From Streptomyces sp. SCSIO 30461 (lineage in GTDB: Bacteria; Actinomycetota; Actinomycetes; Streptomycetales; Streptomycetaceae), in the NCBI RefSeq assembly GCF_037023745.1, contig NZ_CP146101.1, positions 5,200,001 through 5,264,000 on the forward strand: 64,000 nt of DNA, read 5' to 3'. The notes below the pieces were generated by a model. That model did no database searches, was not told the origin of the DNA, and saw only the letters and a program-made list of their open reading frames with translations. Made by a program: the position numbers and the translations under genes. Positions 61,584 to 64,000 of this stretch are shown here, in pieces (the stretch's first letter is position 1; every line of letters starts with the position of its first letter).

Positions 61584-62528
61584 GTGGGACGCAGACGACG
61601 AACGGCGCCGGTGGCGCCGCTGCCGCAGCGGGACGGAGTCGATCCCGTGCGCATCCGCCTGCCCGCGGACCCCGAGGGGGCCTGGCCGACGGTGCGGGAT
61701 CACCTCGTCGAGCGGTTCGGGACGGCGGTGGGTGTCGCGAAGGTGGAGGCGATGCTGCGCGACGGGCGGTTCGTCTCGGCGGAGGGTCCGGTCGCCGCGG
61801 ACGAGCCCTACACCGCGGGTCGCCTGCTGTGGTTCCACCGCGACTTCGCCGCCGAGGAGCGCGTGCCGTTCGAGGTGGGGATCGTGCACCGCGACGAGCG
61901 CGTGGTGATCGCCGACAAACCGCACTTCCTCGCAACCACTCCGCGCGGACGGCATATCACCGAGACGGCGCTCGCCCGGCTGCGGCGGGATCTGGGGCTG
62001 TCGGCACTGCAGCCCGCGCACCGGATCGACCGGATGACCGCGGGTCTCGTGCTGTTCGTCGTGCGGCCGGAGGACCGCGGGGCGTACCAGACCCTGTTCC
62101 GGGATCGGCGGGTGCGCAAGGAGTACGAGGCGGTGGCGCCGTACGACCCGGGGGTCGCCTTGCCGGTGGCCGTCCGCAGCCGGATCGAGAAGGTGCGGGG
62201 AGTGCTCGCCGCCCGCGAGGTACCCGGCATGCCGAACAGCGAGAGCCGGATCGAGCTGCTGGAGCACCGTGGCGGGCTCGGCCGGTACCGGCTTGTGCCG
62301 TCGACCGGACGGACCCACCAGCTGCGGGTGCATATGAACCGACTGGGGCTGCCCATCCTGAACGACCCGCTGTATCCGGAGGTGCGGGACGTTCAGGATG
62401 CGGAGCCTGAGGGCGGGGCGGACTACTCCCGGCCGTTGCAGCTGCTCGCACGGTCGCTGGAGTTCATCGATCCGGTCACCGGGCGCGCGTGCGGCTTCGA
62501 GAGCCGGAGGTCGCTCGCGGCCTGGTGA
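61584..62528 (+). CDS. RluA-family pseudouridine synthase
   Basis: The 314-residue enzyme converts uridines in rRNA or tRNA to pseudouridine. It has HRIDRMTAGLVLF, whose Asp149 is the catalytic base, YRLVPSTGRTHQLRVHM and LPILNDPLYP. It lacks an S4 domain. The GTG at 61584 has GGGAGC before it; later starts would remove the first lobe. It lies directly after the tRNA terminator on the same strand. Confidence 0.93.
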   Translation: MGRRRRTAPVAPLPQRDGVDPVRIRLPADPEGAWPTVRDHLVERFGTAVGVAKVEAMLRDGRFVSAEGPVAADEPYTAGRLLWFHRDFAAEERVPFEVGIVHRDERVVIADKPHFLATTPRGRHITETALARLRRDLGLSALQPAHRIDRMTAGLVLFVVRPEDRGAYQTLFRDRRVRKEYEAVAPYDPGVALPVAVRSRIEKVRGVLAAREVPGMPNSESRIELLEHRGGLGRYRLVPSTGRTHQLRVHMNRLGLPILNDPLYPEVRDVQDAEPEGGADYSRPLQLLARSLEFIDPVTGRACGFESRRSLAAW

Positions 62529-62561
62529 GGGCCCCGGTGCGGCCCCGTCCGGGTGACGGGC

Positions 62562-63659
62562 TCAGAACACCACGACCGAGCGCAGTACATCGCCCTCGTG
62601 CATCCGGGCGAAGGCCTTCTCGACATCGCCCAGGCCGATCGTCTCTGTGACGAAGGCACCCAGGTCGATACGGCCCTGCCGGTGCAGATCGATGAGCATG
62701 GGGAAGTCGCGGGACGGCAGGCAGTCTCCGTACCAGGAGGACTTGAGCGCGCCGCCACGCCCGAACACGTCCAGCAGCGGGATTTCGAGTTTCATCTCCG
62801 GGGTGGGCACGCCGACGAGGACGACGGTGCCGGCCAGGTCCCTGGCGTAGAAGGCCTGCCGGTAGGTCTCGGGGGTGCCGACGGCCTCGATGACGACATC
62901 GGCGCCGAAACCGCCGGTGAGTTCGCGTACGGCGTCGACGGGGTCGGTGGTGCGGGAGTTGACGGTGTGGGTGGCGCCCATGGCACGGGCGGTCTCCAGC
63001 TTCCGGTCGTCGATGTCGATGGCGATGATGCGGGCGGCTCCGGCCAACCGGGAGCCGGCGATGGCCGCGTCCCCGACGCCGCCGCAGCCGATGACGGCCA
63101 CGGAGTCGCCGCGGCCGACGTTCCCCGTGTTGATCGCGGCGCCGATGCCGGCCATGACTCCGCAGCCCAGCAGCCCGGCAACGGCCGGGGCGACCTCGGG
63201 GTCCACCTTGGTGCACTGGCCGGAAGCGACCAGGGTCTTCTCCGCGAACGCACCGATGCCGAGCGCGGGGGAGAGCTCCCTGCCCGCCTGGGGACCACTG
63301 GCCAGGGACATCTTCTGGGCGGCGTTGTGGGTGTCGAAGCAGTACCAGGGCCGGCCGCGCAGACAGGCGCGGCACCGCCCGCAGACCGCGCGCCAGTTGA
63401 GGATCACGAAGTCGCCGGGGGCGACGTCGGTGACACCCGGGCCGGTCGACTCCACGATGCCCGCGGCCTCATGGCCGAGCAGGAAGGGGAAGTCGTCGCT
63501 GATGCCGCCCTGCTTGTAGTGGAGATCGGTGTGACAGACCCCGCAGGCCTGGATCTGCACGACGGCCTCGCCCGGCCCCGGGTCGGGGATGGAGATCTCC
63601 ATGACCTGGACGGGCTCGTTCCTGCCCGGGGCGACAACCCCTCGGACCTGCTGCGGCAT
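62562..63659 (-). CDS. S-(hydroxymethyl)mycothiol dehydrogenase
   Basis: The 365-residue zinc alcohol dehydrogenase has the catalytic zinc site [10 protein letters not shown] with GHEAAG, the structural zinc loop [15 protein letters not shown] and the NAD-binding [14 protein letters not shown]. This combination with the [16 protein letters not shown] start is the mycothiol-dependent formaldehyde dehydrogenase family. It oxidises the adduct of formaldehyde and mycothiol (and may reduce S-nitrosomycothiol). The ATG at 63659 has AAGGGAAG upstream. mshC, which makes the thiol, is 14 kb to the left. Confidence 0.93.
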   Translation of the reverse strand: MPQQVRGVVAPGRNEPVQVMEISIPDPGPGEAVVQIQACGVCHTDLHYKQGGISDDFPFLLGHEAAGIVESTGPGVTDVAPGDFVILNWRAVCGRCRACLRGRPWYCFDTHNAAQKMSLASGPQAGRELSPALGIGAFAEKTLVASGQCTKVDPEVAPAVAGLLGCGVMAGIGAAINTGNVGRGDSVAVIGCGGVGDAAIAGSRLAGAARIIAIDIDDRKLETARAMGATHTVNSRTTDPVDAVRELTGGFGADVVIEAVGTPETYRQAFYARDLAGTVVLVGVPTPEMKLEIPLLDVFGRGGALKSSWYGDCLPSRDFPMLIDLHRQGRIDLGAFVTETIGLGDVEKAFARMHEGDVLRSVVVF

Positions 63660-63736
63660 TGCAGTGCTTCCCTTCCTCAGGACAGGTGTGTACCGCATGT
63701 GTACCGCATCACAAGGCGACGCGGGTGGCTCACGGT

Positions 63737-63772
63737 GAGACCCCCCGCCGGGTCTCTCTCGTCGGGGGTCTC
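63737..63772 (-). terminator. Terminator after the permease gene
   Basis: GAGACCCCC and GGGGGTCTC form a 9-bp stem with an 18-base loop, 44 bases past the permease stop on the minus strand. Confidence 0.75.
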
Positions 63773-63815
63773 CATGCACGCGTCCCGCTGGGCGCCTCCT
63801 GGATCCGGAGGCAGC

Positions 63816-64000
63816 TCAGTCCTGGGTCCAGCCTGCGGCGATCTTACGGACCTTGCCGCGCACCACGAACCAGCCGCCGACGAGAGCGAGCGCGATCACG
63901 GGCACGAGGTTGACCGTGGTGCGGCTGATGCCGCCGTCCATCCACATCAGGACCAGCACGGAGGCCAGGAACACCAGCGTGATCAGCTGGGTGTACGGGG
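63816..64000 (-). CDS. Amino-acid permease, C-terminal end (partial)
   Basis: The last 60 residues are present: two membrane helices (LITLVFLASVLVLMWM and NLVPVIALALVGGWFVV) and a basic cytoplasmic tail ending AAGWTQD. This is the end expected of an APC-superfamily amino-acid permease, but the rest lies beyond the window. A different secondary transporter cannot be excluded. Confidence 0.7.
   Translation of the reverse strand, partial: PYTQLITLVFLASVLVLMWMDGGISRTTVNLVPVIALALVGGWFVVRGKVRKIAAGWTQD

Overview
The window comes from a high-GC actinomycete and is almost certainly Streptomyces chromosome core. The evidence is a complete Pup-proteasome locus, chaplins, mycothiol genes, GylR-controlled glycerol genes, GTG/TTG starts with GGAGG-type ribosome binding sites, and gene order that follows the S. 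coelicolor SCO16xx region as I remember it (tatC/tatA to prcBA-pup-dop-arc, metH, gylR-glpFKD, parJ-mshC, chpC-chpH). No searches were run; family names rest on motifs and gene order read from the sequence.

Layout. 1-5.5 kb: end of a glutamine amidotransferase, a metal-receptor/XRE-cupin pair, a 5'-3' exonuclease, an iron-boxed siderophore-interacting protein, and a sigK-rskA sigma/anti-sigma pair. 5.7-18.2 kb: helY, tatC, tatA, two small proteins, pafC-pafB (DNA-damage regulator), two FKBP isomerases, pafA (Pup ligase), and a divergent MFS/LacI pair. 18.2-20.3 kb: an accessory insert with two tandem RNHCP zinc-ribbon genes, a possible leader peptide, and wrecked transposase genes on both sides. 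20.3-26.0 kb: prcA, prcB, pup, dop and arc, all on the minus strand and separated by hairpins. 26.3-35.3 kb: ferredoxin, a hypothetical, trmI, an M50-CBS protease, a RecB-like Fe-S nuclease, an orphan response regulator and two tandem peptide-binding lipoproteins. 35.3-45.3 kb: HAD hydrolase, metH, then gylR-glpF-glpK-glpD. 45.6-50.4 kb: parJ, mshC and three actinobacterial signature genes.

50.4-50.8 kb: a 357-bp MITE-like element with 13-bp terminal inverted repeats and an internal 33/34-bp minisatellite. 50.9-58.5 kb: corA, a diiron ferritin-like protein, an F420-type luciferase-like oxidoreductase, an aldo/keto reductase coupled to a RecD-like protein whose ATP site looks degenerate, a hypothetical and a DUF5703 protein. 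58.6-64 kb: chpC, chpH, an M20 peptidase, tRNA-Leu(GAG), a RluA-type pseudouridine synthase, a mycothiol-dependent formaldehyde dehydrogenase and the end of an amino-acid permease.

Working together: PafA ligates Pup to proteins, Dop removes it, and ARC feeds tagged proteins to PrcAB. PafBC, TatAC and HelY keep the neighbourhood known from mycobacteria. GylR represses glycerol uptake (GlpF), phosphorylation (GlpK) and oxidation (GlpD). MshC makes the mycothiol that the formaldehyde dehydrogenase near the right end needs. The features most worth a second look are the RNHCP insert, the MITE-like element, the RecD-like pseudo-helicase and the collagen-like stalk of the long chaplin.
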